Part shown: positions 37,575 through 46,931 of the stretch, in pieces
How positions within the stretch are numbered: position 1 is the stretch's first letter
How the letters are laid out: every line of letters begins with the position of its first letter
Assembly (NCBI RefSeq): GCF_025562755.1
Contig: NZ_CP103300.1
Coordinates: forward strand, 5,830,501 to 5,894,500
Length of the DNA stretch: 64,000 bases
Source: Endozoicomonas euniceicola
Lineage (GTDB): Bacteria > Pseudomonadota > Gammaproteobacteria > Pseudomonadales > Endozoicomonadaceae
Direction: 5' to 3'
Notes under the pieces: model-generated
Databases searched by the model: none
What the model saw: only the letters and a program-made list of their open reading frames with translations
Told to the model about the DNA's origin: nothing
Position numbers and translations under genes: made by a program

Positions 37575-37800
37575 GGATTTCCTCCTTCTACGCCATGCGC
37601 AGGGATACGGCGAATTTGTGTGTCGAAAGCAAGTGTGGCAGGAGGTACAAACTCTTGCACACAAAAAAATGCCCAACCTGAGTGACTTCAGCAAAAATCC
37701 AGATAAATATTTAAGCTCCTGCGCTGCAAGGCCGCTGCTTACAGCAAAAACTGGTTTATCATCGATAACTGATAAACCATTTAAAGAGTCGTGACTACTT

Positions 37801-38604
37801 ATGACGCAAATGTATAAGCCCTTAATGGGGCGTAACCCTGACCTGCAACCTGAACTATGGCTGGTGGTGGGCAAAGGTTGTGTGTTTCATCCCCAACCTG
37901 GCCAGTGGCTCTGGTGCAATAATCAGCTTTTCAGTGAATGCAATCATGTAGTGATCGGGCATTATGGCGGCAAACCGGTGGCCGTCACCTTTCAAAAGGA
38001 TGTTCCGGAAGCGGAACAAACGCCGGTCAGGTCGGTGCTTGCGTTGCAGGATGAAGCGCTGACACTTTTGCTCAGTCATGGTTTGCAGATTCTTACTGCT
38101 GAAAGGGACCATCGTTATTGTGGCCGGTGCGGAACCCGGTGTGAAGGCAAGGCAGGGGAGTGGGCAATGGTTTGTAGTCGATGCAAAGCCTGTTATTACC
38201 CCAGAATATCCCCCTGTATTATTGTGCTTGTCCATCGTGGGGCAACGCATGACCAGCAGGAAGTGCTGCTGGTCATGCACAACCGCCATGTCCGGGATAA
38301 TCCAGTGTTTACCACCGTGGCTGGTTTTATTGAACCGGGTGAGAGTGCAGAAGAAGGGGTCATCAGGGAGGTTCTGGAAGAAACGGGCATCAAGGTTAAG
38401 AACCCCAAATACTGTTTCAGCCAGAACTGGCCCTTTCCGCACTCCCTGATGTTGGGTTTTCATGCAGAGTACGAGTCCGGTGAGATTCAGCTCGACAATA
38501 AAGAGTTGTGCCAGGGCGACTGGTTCGAGCTGGACAAGCTGCCACCCATTCCGCCGGGGTTTACCATTGCCCGAAAACTGATTGATAAATTTATACAATC
38601 ATAA
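37801..38604 (+). CDS. nudC: NAD(H) pyrophosphatase / RNA decapping Nudix hydrolase NudC (267 aa)
   Basis: This enzyme hydrolyses NADH to NMNH and AMP and removes NAD caps from RNA in the cytoplasm. A zinc ribbon is present (CGRCGTRCEG and CSRCKACYYPR, about residues 100-137). The Nudix box GFIEPGESAEEGVIREVLEETGI and the NudC-specific SQNWPFPHSLM follow it, the latter being the family's SQPWPFPxS with Asn for Pro. The length is normal. It diverges from the aquaporin gene; the 226 bases between hold no other gene. Confidence 0.95.
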   Translation: MTQMYKPLMGRNPDLQPELWLVVGKGCVFHPQPGQWLWCNNQLFSECNHVVIGHYGGKPVAVTFQKDVPEAEQTPVRSVLALQDEALTLLLSHGLQILTAERDHRYCGRCGTRCEGKAGEWAMVCSRCKACYYPRISPCIIVLVHRGATHDQQEVLLVMHNRHVRDNPVFTTVAGFIEPGESAEEGVIREVLEETGIKVKNPKYCFSQNWPFPHSLMLGFHAEYESGEIQLDNKELCQGDWFELDKLPPIPPGFTIARKLIDKFIQS

Positions 38605-38811
38605 TTTTAAGATTTTAAATCCAAAAAGCTACTTCCTGCCTCGTTGTTAGTCTGAAAAGATTGTTGGCTGCTGACGCAGCCGCTTTTAGCAATTCCCTGA
38701 ATTGCTGATTAAAGGCGTCCTAACTGACATCCATCAGCATTTATCAGGAAGGCTGCGGTTAAATCAGTTATGCTATGTCCCTGTAACTGATTTTATTGAA
38801 TGGAGGCTCTC

Positions 38812-39867
38812 TTGGAGTATCTGGCAGAGTACGGTCTGTTTCTGGCCAAAGCGTTAACTGTGATTGCGACACTCGTGATTCTTATCGTAGTTGTCACTGC
38901 TGTTGGCTCAAAGGCCAGAAAGGCCAGAAAAGGACATCTTGAAATTGATAAACTGAATGATCATTACAAAGAACTCAGAGAGGGACTTGAACAATCTCTG
39001 TTAACTGCCGAGCAGCTCAAGCAACAGGCAAAAGATAACAAGAAAAAGGCTAAAGCTGAAAAAGCCGCTAAAAAGAAATCCAGGCAGAAAGAAGAACAGG
39101 AAGACATCACTAAACCACGGCTGTTTGTTCTGGATTTCCATGGTGATATCAAGGCCAGCGCAACCTCTTCGCTCCGTGAGGAAATTACCGCAGTACTGGG
39201 TATTGCCAGATCAGAAGACGAAGTATTGATTCGTCTCGAAAGTGGGGGAGGGATGGTGCACTCCTATGGCCTTGCTGCTTCTCAACTTCAGCGTATTCGT
39301 GATAAAGGCATCAAGCTGACCATTGCTGTCGATAAAGTGGCCGCCAGTGGTGGCTATATGATGGCTTGTACTGCGGATAAAATTCTGGCCGCCCCATTCG
39401 CTGTTATTGGTTCCATCGGGGTAATGGCGCAACTGCCCAATTTCCACAGGCTTTTAAAAAAGAACGATGTTGATATTGAGCTCCATACGGCTGGCGAGTA
39501 TAAACGTACGCTAACGGTTCTGGGTGAAAACACCGAGAAAGGCAGGGAGAAGTTTAAACAGGATATGGAAGATACCCATGAGCTGTTCAAGGATTTTGTT
39601 AAGTCTGCCAGAGATCAGGTAACGATTGAAGAAGTGGCGACGGGTGAAATCTGGTACGGACAGAAAGCCATCGATAAAAATCTGGTCGATGAAATCAAAA
39701 CCAGTGACCAGTATATCTATGACCAGGTCGACAGCACAGATATTATCCATATCGCTTACAGCATGAAGAAAGGTTTACCGGAAAAGTTTGGGCTCGCTGC
39801 TCACCACGCGCTGGACAATACGCTTTTGAAATGGTGGGAACGCCTTTCTACTGAACGCTTTCACTAA
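38812..39867 (+). CDS. sohB: Inner-membrane serine protease SohB, S49 family (351 aa)
   Basis: This is a membrane-anchored S49 protease related to signal-peptide peptidase SppA, facing the periplasm. An N-terminal anchor (about residues 8-28) is followed by a charged Lys/Glu-rich coiled stretch (about 35-95) and the protease domain. The catalytic Ser is in VAASGGYMMAC and the Lys lies about 50 residues later in GEYKRTLT. I choose TTG 38812 over the in-frame ATG 38800. GGAGG sits five bases before the TTG, and the protein then begins with the EYLAEYGLFLAK stretch that aligns with E. coli SohB; the ATG has no ribosome site. A strong terminator follows. Confidence 0.9.
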   Translation: MEYLAEYGLFLAKALTVIATLVILIVVVTAVGSKARKARKGHLEIDKLNDHYKELREGLEQSLLTAEQLKQQAKDNKKKAKAEKAAKKKSRQKEEQEDITKPRLFVLDFHGDIKASATSSLREEITAVLGIARSEDEVLIRLESGGGMVHSYGLAASQLQRIRDKGIKLTIAVDKVAASGGYMMACTADKILAAPFAVIGSIGVMAQLPNFHRLLKKNDVDIELHTAGEYKRTLTVLGENTEKGREKFKQDMEDTHELFKDFVKSARDQVTIEEVATGEIWYGQKAIDKNLVDEIKTSDQYIYDQVDSTDIIHIAYSMKKGLPEKFGLAAHHALDNTLLKWWERLSTERFH

Positions 39868-39885
39868 TTTTTGTATCAGTCTTGT

Positions 39886-39915
39886 TGAGCCATTTTCCCA
39901 ATGGCTCACTTTTTT
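39886..39915 (+). terminator. Rho-independent terminator after sohB
   Basis: A 9-bp stem TGAGCCATT / AATGGCTCA with loop TTCCC is followed by C and six T. Confidence 0.92.
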
Positions 39916-40046
39916 CAGTTCGTTAAAAAAAATAACATCATACCGTCATAACCCCGCCCTAAGATCATTCTTGCATTATGCGGTTGCAACCACTCTTCAA
40001 GATGGACACTTGAAGGTTTCTTAGCGAATAAGAATGAACAAACACA

Positions 40047-41831
40047 ATGAACGAGAAAAACGTACTACCCATAGCTGCACGCATCGTTGCACGCACAGTT
40101 GCGTTGTGGCTTTGTATTGCAGGCTCATCGGTGCAGGCTCAAAAAAGAGCGATACTCATCGGCTTTGATGGTGTTCAATATGAGGAATTGCGGCGAGTCA
40201 GCCCCCCTAACTTTGATCGCCTTGAAATGAGCAAGGCTTATGTTGGTGGCATAGCTGGGGAGAACAGCCAGCAGGCCACTTCCAGTGGACCAGGCTGGAC
40301 AACCGTTTTAACAGGAGTCTGGGTGGATAAACATAAGGTTTCGACCAATAGTTCAGGGCTTGCCAGTCCTGATTATCCCAGTCTGTTCCGGCATATTCAC
40401 AACTACGACAGCAGCCTGACTCAGGCATCTATCATTAACTGGTCGTCCATTCATACACAATATTTTGCCAATGACCTGTCCTTGATTGATCGTGTGGAAA
40501 GTGGCTTAACAGACAGCAATGTTGCCAGCGCCGCTATTGAAGAGATCAATAAAAACACTGACTTTATATTTCTTCAATTGGATGAACCTGATGGGGTCGG
40601 ACATGATCACGGTTTTGGCTCAGAGTATGACCAGAGCTTGAGAGAAGCGGACCAGAGACTGGGTGATATTCTGGACGCTATTGATCAATCTGAACAAAAT
40701 ACAAACAGCGAGTGGCTGGTTCTGGTGACCACTGATCATGGCCGGACGCCGGGTAGCGGAACAGGGCATGGTGGTCAGTCAGAAAGTGAAAAAACCGTAT
40801 TTATTGCCAGTAATCAGTCTTTGAATGAGGAATTCACCCAACATACTGTTCCGGCAAACAGCGATTATTCTGGCCTGTATGGATATCCGGCTCTGACAGC
40901 ACTGACACCTACAGTGCTTGCCTGGCTGGGGGCTCCTCTCGCTCAAGAGTGGAAAATGGACAGTCCATCACTCTACGGTGACGTAGGGGTAAGAAAACTG
41001 ATGAAGGGAAACCGTGGTGAACTGACCTGGATCAGCGACAGTGACCAGCTGGTTGAGATATTTAAAAATGATCTTCCCGTTGAGACCATTCAGGCAAGTA
41101 GCCAACAATGGCGCGATCCTGAACCCAGTGATGCTGGGTTTGTAGATTACGTTCTGTCACTCAATGCTAATCCAGTGGCCTACCGGTTAAATACAGTCGA
41201 TATCAATGCTGCCTTCAGTTGGGATACCACGCGATCCTATATGTTCAGAAATGACGCTCAATATATTCGCTATAACAAAGTGACAGACCGCTCTGTTTCA
41301 GGCTATCCGAGGCCAACAGACAACAACAACTGGCTCGGTCTTGAGCCATACCAACAGCTGATTGTTGCCAGCTTTTACAAAGATTCAACGACAGCGTACT
41401 TTTTTCTTGCCGATGGACGTTATCTTTCTTATAACCTGACACTCGACAAGGTCAGGGATGGGTATCCGAAAGCCATTGATGCCAATACCTGGCCCGGAAT
41501 GGAAAACTACGCTACGTCGATTTCAGCGACTCTGCGCTGGAAAGGCGATAAGGTGTACTTCTTTCTCAAATCCGGTGATTACGTAAGGTTTGATCTTGGA
41601 GATGATAAGGCAGATGCCGGTTATCCGCGTCCAACGAATAATGCCAACTGGCCCGGACTTGAGCCTTATGCTACAGAAATCATTGCTACCCTCAAATGGA
41701 ACAATGATCGTGCTTACTTCTTCCTGGAGAATCAGCAATATATCCGCTACAGCATTGCCAACGACCGAATCGATAGCGGTTATCCGGCAGCAACAAACGG
41801 CAATAGCTGGCCTGGACTGCTAGCCCCATAA
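40047..41831 (+). CDS. Secreted type I phosphodiesterase/nucleotide pyrophosphatase-like enzyme with four hemopexin repeats (594 aa)
   Basis: This is an alkaline-phosphatase superfamily hydrolase, exported by a signal peptide (about residues 12-31). Metal and nucleophile motifs of the phosphodiesterase family are visible: LIGFDGV (Asp ligand), SSGPGWTTVLTGVW (Thr/Ser nucleophile region), LDEPDGVGHDHG (Asp and His) and TTDHGRTPGSGTGHGG. Likely substrates are phosphodiesters such as nucleotides or lipid headgroups; the exact one cannot be told. From about residue 390 four hemopexin-type repeats follow, each with Y-x-F-(R/F) and YIRY- or YVRF-like blades ending in a GYP-x-x-(T/I)-(D/N) turn and WPGLEPY-like linker. 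Hemopexin propellers bind proteins, glycans or haem, so this part may target the enzyme. It is a lone gene with a terminator on each side. Confidence 0.83.
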   Translation: MNEKNVLPIAARIVARTVALWLCIAGSSVQAQKRAILIGFDGVQYEELRRVSPPNFDRLEMSKAYVGGIAGENSQQATSSGPGWTTVLTGVWVDKHKVSTNSSGLASPDYPSLFRHIHNYDSSLTQASIINWSSIHTQYFANDLSLIDRVESGLTDSNVASAAIEEINKNTDFIFLQLDEPDGVGHDHGFGSEYDQSLREADQRLGDILDAIDQSEQNTNSEWLVLVTTDHGRTPGSGTGHGGQSESEKTVFIASNQSLNEEFTQHTVPANSDYSGLYGYPALTALTPTVLAWLGAPLAQEWKMDSPSLYGDVGVRKLMKGNRGELTWISDSDQLVEIFKNDLPVETIQASSQQWRDPEPSDAGFVDYVLSLNANPVAYRLNTVDINAAFSWDTTRSYMFRNDAQYIRYNKVTDRSVSGYPRPTDNNNWLGLEPYQQLIVASFYKDSTTAYFFLADGRYLSYNLTLDKVRDGYPKAIDANTWPGMENYATSISATLRWKGDKVYFFLKSGDYVRFDLGDDKADAGYPRPTNNANWPGLEPYATEIIATLKWNNDRAYFFLENQQYIRYSIANDRIDSGYPAATNGNSWPGLLAP

Positions 41832-41849
41832 AGTGTTTGAAAATCAACC

Positions 41850-41878
41850 GAAAACCTCCGGCAGCGCTGGAGGTTTTC
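41850..41878. terminator. Bidirectional hairpin between the phosphodiesterase and tetR
   Basis: The stem is GAAAACCTCC / GGAGGTTTTC (10 bp) with a 9-base loop. U-rich ends lie inside the stem on both strands. It sits between two convergent genes. Confidence 0.8.
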
Positions 41879-42516
41879 ACGGGCAACAGCCTTAAGTTGC
41901 GAACTTCAGGAGCTGACCTTTTCCCTGAGATATTCAGGTGCATTGACCACCATCATCTCAATGAACAGGTCGCGGAGCTGCTCCGGTGTACTTTCATCGG
42001 TTTCGAAACATAACCGTATGATATTGCCAAACTGGTAGCACATTAACAGAATAAAACGACGCAGCAGGGCTTTATCCGTTGGCTCAAAATGGTCAACCAG
42101 ACGGTGATAGATTTTTTCCGTATTAATCTGACAGTCAGCAATAGCCAGCCGGTTCAGCTCCGGATTGATTGAATCAAACCAGATCTGTCGTAACGCAGGT
42201 TCATTCCTGTGCAACCGATAGATATCATCGAAATTCTTCAACATAAAACGACGAAGGTCGTCAAAAGTGTTCAGCTCAAGCAGGTTATGGTCGACAATGC
42301 CGTGGATCGTTTCTGTAAAATGCTCAGCCAGCGCCAGAACAATGGCATCCTTGTTGGAAAAGTACTGGTAGATAGACCCCATGGACGTATCGGCACGTTT
42401 GGCGATGTCGGCCACCTTGAGGTGTTCAATTCCTTTTTCTTCAATCAGGATTTTGACGGTCTCCAGAATCATGGTCACTCTGGCCCGGCTCCTGTGCTGA
42501 GAGGGGCTGCGTCGGT

Positions 42517-44315
42517 GTAACTTTTCTACAAACCACTAAACATAAGCTCAAAGTCGTCTACTTTTAGAGTATGCAAAATGCTCATGTTTCAGGATCAGGC
42601 ACAACACCTGCATTACTGCCTGCCCCCTTTGCTACCTCGCAGGTCATCCTCACCAAGCAGGAACACATCCAGCTAAAACAGCAGGCCAACCTCTGGCATG
42701 CCATGTGGAAGGCGGCCTGTGGCCGAGAGAAAAAAGTATTGGCTAAAAATGCCTCTCTTATCGCTCAGCATAAAGCCGAAATGGCTGGGTTGAACACCCA
42801 GGTCGCTGATCTGAAATCAGAACTGGCACACATGAAGCACTTGCTTTTCGGTCGTAAATCAGAGAAGACCAGTTCTTCTTCAAAGAAAAGTGGCAATACT
42901 ACCCGGCCACCTTCAAATCGAAAACGAGGTCACCAGCCCGGAGTCCCCGGCTCTGGTCGCCATCTTCACAACAACCTGCCAGTGGTTCATGAGTCTGTAG
43001 ACTTACCAGTGGACAAACAGTGTTGTACAGTCTGTCACCGGCCATTCAAGTCTTTTTTCAATGACGACAGCTGCGACGTAATTGAAGTTGAAGTTAAGGC
43101 TCACGTTCGTCGTTATCACCGAAGGCATTACCAAAAAACTTGCCAGTGCCCTGAAACGCCCAATATTACTACTCCACCACCTCCACCAAGACTCATCAAC
43201 AAAGGAAAGCTTGGTATTTCTGTCTGGGTGGAGCTGTTGCTGAATAAGTACGCATACGGCATCCCCATAAACAGGCAACTTGAGTCTTATAAGACTCAGG
43301 GACTGGAACTGTCGCAGGCGACCATCTCCTTTGGCCTGGAAGCTATAACGCCCTTTTTTGAGCCGGTTGCCGAAGCTACTCGGGAATTCGTCGCCAGTAG
43401 CGATCAGTGGCATGCTGATGAAACCCGGTGGATCAGCTGGGCACATGAGACCACAGGTTCTCACAAACATTGGCTTTGGGTATTTCTCTGTGATCAGGCG
43501 GTTTATTTCAGCATTGCTGACACCCGTGCGGCTGTCGTACCAGAGTCGATCATTGGTGACGGGGCTGGAACGCTGGTGTGTGACCGATACTCAGCGTACA
43601 AAAAGCTTGCGAATGATGCGGTGTCTATTAATTTAGCTTTCTGCTGGGCTCACGTCAGGCGGGATTTTATTGACGCTCAACGAGGTGATCCGGAGTTGGA
43701 GAAATGGAGCGCCACCTGGGTGAACAGGATTGGTCGTTTATATCATCTTAATAGTCAGCGACTTGAAGTGCTTGATGAACCAGAGCAGCTAGCAACACAG
43801 CAGTTACGGCTTGAACATCAGGTAGAGCAGATGGCAATCCAGAGGGATCAGGAACTTAATCGTCCTAAACTGCGAGTCAGAGCGAAAAAAGTGCTCGAAA
43901 GTCTACAGAATCACTGGGAAGGATTGACCCGCTTTGTCACTGATCCCGGTATCCCCATGGATAACAACGCTGCAGAGCAAGCACTGCGCACAGGTGTCGT
44001 TGGCAGGAAGAATTACTACGGCTCTGGCAGCGTATGGAGTGCTGATATAGCCGCTTTTCTATTCAGCGTTTTTATGACGCTAAAGCTTTGGGATATTAAT
44101 CCAAAAATCTGGCTGGGTGCCTATCTTGAGGCTTGTGCCATAAATGGCAGGAAGCCACCTAATGATCTCACTCCTTATCTGCCCTGGTTAATGAGTGAGG
44201 AGCGGCTTTGTGAAATGCGCAATCATGATCCGCCAAAGGTATAACAATTGGAGGCAACAATAGGGAAAAGCGGTGTCTTAATTGCTAATTTTGAAGCGGT
44301 TTGTAGAAAAGTTAC
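42517..44315 (+). mobile_element. IS66-family insertion sequence, single-transposase type (1799 bp)
   Basis: The terminal inverted repeats begin GTAACTTTTCTACAAACC at the left and are matched perfectly over 18 bases at the right. An 8-bp target duplication GCGTCGGT flanks it (42509-42516 and 44316-44323). The element carries only the large transposase and no tnpA/tnpB accessory frames, as in the ISBst12-like subgroup of IS66. The intact ends and intact duplication point to a fairly recent insertion. Confidence 0.93.
42571..44244 (+). CDS. IS66-family transposase (557 aa)
   Basis: This is a DDE transposase that moves the element at 42517-44315. A coiled-coil N-terminal region (about residues 28-95, LKSELAHMKHLLFGRKSEK) is followed by a zinc-binding segment (CCTVCHRPFK), then the catalytic domain with SDQWHADETRW, GTLVCDRYSAYKKL and CWAHVRRDF. 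The C-terminal NNAAEQALRTGVVGRKNYYGSGS motif is characteristic of IS66. The frame is complete and the length fits a single-gene IS66 element. Transcription runs away from the truncated tetR. Confidence 0.95.
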   Translation: MQNAHVSGSGTTPALLPAPFATSQVILTKQEHIQLKQQANLWHAMWKAACGREKKVLAKNASLIAQHKAEMAGLNTQVADLKSELAHMKHLLFGRKSEKTSSSSKKSGNTTRPPSNRKRGHQPGVPGSGRHLHNNLPVVHESVDLPVDKQCCTVCHRPFKSFFNDDSCDVIEVEVKAHVRRYHRRHYQKTCQCPETPNITTPPPPPRLINKGKLGISVWVELLLNKYAYGIPINRQLESYKTQGLELSQATISFGLEAITPFFEPVAEATREFVASSDQWHADETRWISWAHETTGSHKHWLWVFLCDQAVYFSIADTRAAVVPESIIGDGAGTLVCDRYSAYKKLANDAVSINLAFCWAHVRRDFIDAQRGDPELEKWSATWVNRIGRLYHLNSQRLEVLDEPEQLATQQLRLEHQVEQMAIQRDQELNRPKLRVRAKKVLESLQNHWEGLTRFVTDPGIPMDNNAAEQALRTGVVGRKNYYGSGSVWSADIAAFLFSVFMTLKLWDINPKIWLGAYLEACAINGRKPPNDLTPYLPWLMSEERLCEMRNHDPPKV

Positions 44316-44383
44316 GCGTCGGTTCGTCACCTGCTCTAAATCCATTCTGAAACCCTATCGCTCTGTCGGTAAAATCTGTCAGT

Positions 44384-44415
44384 AAAAATGAGCCGCCAGG
44401 ACAAACCAGACGGCT
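44384..44415 (-). terminator. Rho-independent terminator after the GH36 gene
   Basis: Read leftward, an imperfect 10-bp stem (AGCCGTCTGG with CCTGGCGGCT, one mismatch and one G-U) is followed by CATTTTT. It lies about 70 bases past the GH36 stop and ahead of the original tetR start. tetR was therefore probably a separate transcription unit. Confidence 0.78.
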
Positions 44416-44485
44416 TACCTATCGGTCAGACATCTTAGGTCAGTAGCCATCAGAAATATACCGGGCTTTTACACAACGATATACC

Positions 44486-46843
44486 CTAAGCCTCAGTTTC
44501 TCTTATGTGATAGATCCGCGACCCAAAATCACCAATATGTGACACATGTTCGGTTATCTCGGTACCGGTAAACTGACTTTTAACGGGAATTCCCATGTGT
44601 TGAAGCTGATCGCCGGGCATGATGTAAGATTCTGAACTCACCGGAAGCAGGTAGCGGTTGGCAATAATACCGTGTAGAACCCCCCGGTCTTTAATGGTGA
44701 CCGGAAGCTCCTTATTCACCAGATGACCATACTGTCTGATATTCTGATATTGCTCCCGGCTCTTAACCCGATAGACAGCATCAGGCTTCAGCATGGGCAG
44801 TTTTATGGTTTTCATGGTCGGATTACTCACCTGTAACCCTTGGAAAAAGCCGACAATGGCCTCACTCTGATCTTCCTTCATTATCATCCAGGCCTGTTGG
44901 TTAGCGGCTGACAATGATAGCCGGTAAAACACCCCCTGCTGCAACAATGTCCGGTGCTCTTTATAAAAGCTGACCTGCTGACGAATCACTTTTTCCTCAT
45001 AGGTAGTGAGTGTCGTTAAATCAAGCTGGTAGCCTGACAGACCAAAGCAGCTGACATTAAAACGTGACTCAATCGGGGTATGCCGGAGTACCTGATGCGA
45101 AGGATGCCCGCTGACGTGAGCGCTCATGCAGCAGGGAGGATATAACAATGAAAAACCCTGCTGTATTTTAACCCGTTCATGGGCATCAGTATTATCACTG
45201 ATCCAGGTTTGGGGCATAAAAAAGGCCATTCCCAGGTCAAAGCGGTTGCCACCGCTGGAGCAGTTCTCAAATAAAATATTGGGGAACGCTGCTTTTAGCC
45301 GGAACAGAAGGCGATACAAGCCCAACACATAACGATGATAAAACCCAGCCTGCTGCTCTGCCGTTAAATGATTGGAATAGACGTCACTGAGATTACGGTT
45401 ATGATCCCATTTAACATAGGCGACTTTCGCCCGGTGAAAAACGTCGGATAATTGCTGGTAAAGATAGTCTACAACCGCCGGGTTCGACATATCCAGCACC
45501 AGCTGTTGCCGGCCCGGCGAAGCCTCACGCCCCGGAATAGTGACAGCCCAGTCCGGGTGCTCTGCATACAGGTCACTATTCACTGACACCATTTCCGGTT
45601 CTACCCAGAGGCCGAACTGCAAACCCAGCTGTCGTATTTTCCGGGAAATGCCTGCCAGCCCCTGCGGAAGTTTTTTCCGGTCTTCCGTATAGTTGCCCAA
45701 TCCGGAAGACTCATCATTACGGTTGGAAAACCAGCCATCATCCAGTACAAACAGCTCCACCCCCAGCGACCGTGCCTTACGGGCAAGACTTATCAGTTTG
45801 CTTTCATCAAAATTGAAATAAGTGGCCTCCCAGTTATTGGCCTGAACCGGGCGAGGTTGGTCTTGCCATGTCGGGGCAATAATATGCTGGCGGATATGAG
45901 CGTGAAAATTACGGCTCATCGGGTTCAGCCCTTTATGACTGAAGGTCATCAGTACTTCCGGACAGGTAAAGTGCATACCACCAGACAATGGCCAGGCAAA
46001 ATCAAGGTCTGACACGCCGAGCATAATGCGGGTCTGGTCGTAAGGTGAGACTTCGGTCGCTATCTTGTAATTACCGCTGTAAACCAACGCAAAACCATAG
46101 CAGCTTCCATAGTCATCCTTGCTATCCTGGCTGACCAGCGCCATAAAAGGATTGTGGCTGGAACTACTCACTCCCCTGGAGCTGCCAATGGAAAACACAC
46201 CTTTATTGAGCCCGTGCCGTTGCAGCTGTCCTTCGGCAATCCATTTGCCAGACAGGTGAATCGCCTCAAAGTCGGCCCGGGGCAAATCAAGGCTGGCACT
46301 GCAGGCTTTGTTCAGCACAACGGGCTCAGAGCCCCGGTTGATGATGGTCATACTGCGGCAAATAGCGTCGGTCTTTTCAAAGCAGGTGTAATGGAGATGC
46401 AACTCAACAGGTTTAAGCTTCTCCCGCAAAACAATGGTCAGGGAAAGGTCGTTATCTGATGGGGAATGGCTGTGGGGTAGCCCAGACAGTTCCGGTTTGT
46501 CAGGGCTCAGTTCAAAGCGGTCAAAAATGAAGTCCGATGTACTGCTGCCATCGTCACAGTAGGTGATATGCAGGCTGGGCTCACGATAGTCGCCCTTACC
46601 GGCAGTGCCTACTTCCAGCTTCTGGGTTTCCAGGCAGTAGCGTTCATCAGATGCAGAATAGGCCGTAGTTGATCCCAGCTTCACCTGAGCCGTATGGTTA
46701 AGGTGAGACAGGGTTTCCCGGTGTTGCAGCCGGGGGCCATAATACAGGTTTAACAGATGACCAGCGTCAGATACTTTCAGGATATAACTGCTGTTAAGGG
46801 TCTGCAGGTGAAACACCTGTTCTTCATTGTTAATTAATATCAT
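44486..46843 (-). CDS. Alpha-galactosidase, glycoside hydrolase family 36 (785 aa)
   Basis: This retaining enzyme releases terminal alpha-galactose from oligosaccharides. An N-terminal beta-sandwich (to about residue 320) is followed by the (beta/alpha)8 barrel with NNWEATYFNFDE, LFVLDDGWF, FGLWVEPEMVS and the nucleophile Asp in YVKWDHNRNLSD. The acid/base Asp is in ISDNTDAHERVKIQQG. A C-terminal beta domain closes the protein. There is no signal peptide, so it acts in the cytoplasm. The length is slightly above the family's typical 710-750. It lies downstream of the GH2 gene on the same strand (88 bases apart) and is followed by a terminator. Confidence 0.93.
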   Translation of the reverse strand: MILINNEEQVFHLQTLNSSYILKVSDAGHLLNLYYGPRLQHRETLSHLNHTAQVKLGSTTAYSASDERYCLETQKLEVGTAGKGDYREPSLHITYCDDGSSTSDFIFDRFELSPDKPELSGLPHSHSPSDNDLSLTIVLREKLKPVELHLHYTCFEKTDAICRSMTIINRGSEPVVLNKACSASLDLPRADFEAIHLSGKWIAEGQLQRHGLNKGVFSIGSSRGVSSSSHNPFMALVSQDSKDDYGSCYGFALVYSGNYKIATEVSPYDQTRIMLGVSDLDFAWPLSGGMHFTCPEVLMTFSHKGLNPMSRNFHAHIRQHIIAPTWQDQPRPVQANNWEATYFNFDESKLISLARKARSLGVELFVLDDGWFSNRNDESSGLGNYTEDRKKLPQGLAGISRKIRQLGLQFGLWVEPEMVSVNSDLYAEHPDWAVTIPGREASPGRQQLVLDMSNPAVVDYLYQQLSDVFHRAKVAYVKWDHNRNLSDVYSNHLTAEQQAGFYHRYVLGLYRLLFRLKAAFPNILFENCSSGGNRFDLGMAFFMPQTWISDNTDAHERVKIQQGFSLLYPPCCMSAHVSGHPSHQVLRHTPIESRFNVSCFGLSGYQLDLTTLTTYEEKVIRQQVSFYKEHRTLLQQGVFYRLSLSAANQQAWMIMKEDQSEAIVGFFQGLQVSNPTMKTIKLPMLKPDAVYRVKSREQYQNIRQYGHLVNKELPVTIKDRGVLHGIIANRYLLPVSSESYIMPGDQLQHMGIPVKSQFTGTEITEHVSHIGDFGSRIYHIRETEA

Positions 46844-46876
46844 TCACAAGGTTCTTGTTTATCACACTTCAATTTA

Positions 46877-46897
46877 GCTTTTGGCTTTTGGCTTTTG
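46877..46897. repeat. Three tandem copies of GCTTTTG
   Basis: There are three perfect 7-base repeats between the GH2 stop and the GH36 start, in otherwise featureless DNA. Copy number may vary by slippage; no function is evident. Confidence 0.6.
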
Positions 46898-46931
46898 GCA
46901 ATTCATACAATCAACAGCCAACAGCGATATT

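Larger units (their letters stand above)
41906..44345 (-). pseudogene. TetR-family regulator interrupted by an IS66-type element
   Basis: The original gene began at ATG 44345, with AGGG seven bases upstream. Codons 1-10 (MDLEQVTNRR) lie at 44316-44345, ending exactly at the target duplication. Translation resumes at 42516 as SPSQHRSRARVTM... and runs to the stop at 41906. Joined, this is a normal TetR protein: the N-terminal arm, the helix-turn-helix (ILETVKILIEEKG...VADIAKRADTSMGSIYQYFSNKDAI) and a ligand domain. An internal ATG at 42478 leaves a 190-residue frame that still has the whole helix-turn-helix, so a shortened protein could be made if transcribed from within the element. The target is unknown; the nearby galactoside genes are the obvious candidates. 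Confidence 0.88.

Noticed and set aside
37575..37874. 100-residue N-terminal extension of the aquaporin
   Set aside because: The ATG at 37574 has a strong AAGGAGG and begins the normal MIP N-terminus; the extension has no membrane or MIP features.
37855..38598. 247-residue leftward frame opposite nudC
   Set aside because: nudC on the other strand is complete with all motifs; the antisense frame has no domain features.
38688..38706. AGCAATT / AATTGCT hairpin between nudC and sohB
   Set aside because: The stem is short and AT-rich with no U-run; it is not distinguishable from chance.
42517..44315. Possible deletion of IS66 accessory genes tnpA and tnpB
   Set aside because: Both ends and the target duplication are intact around a single transposase, as in single-gene IS66 subgroups, so nothing needs to be missing.
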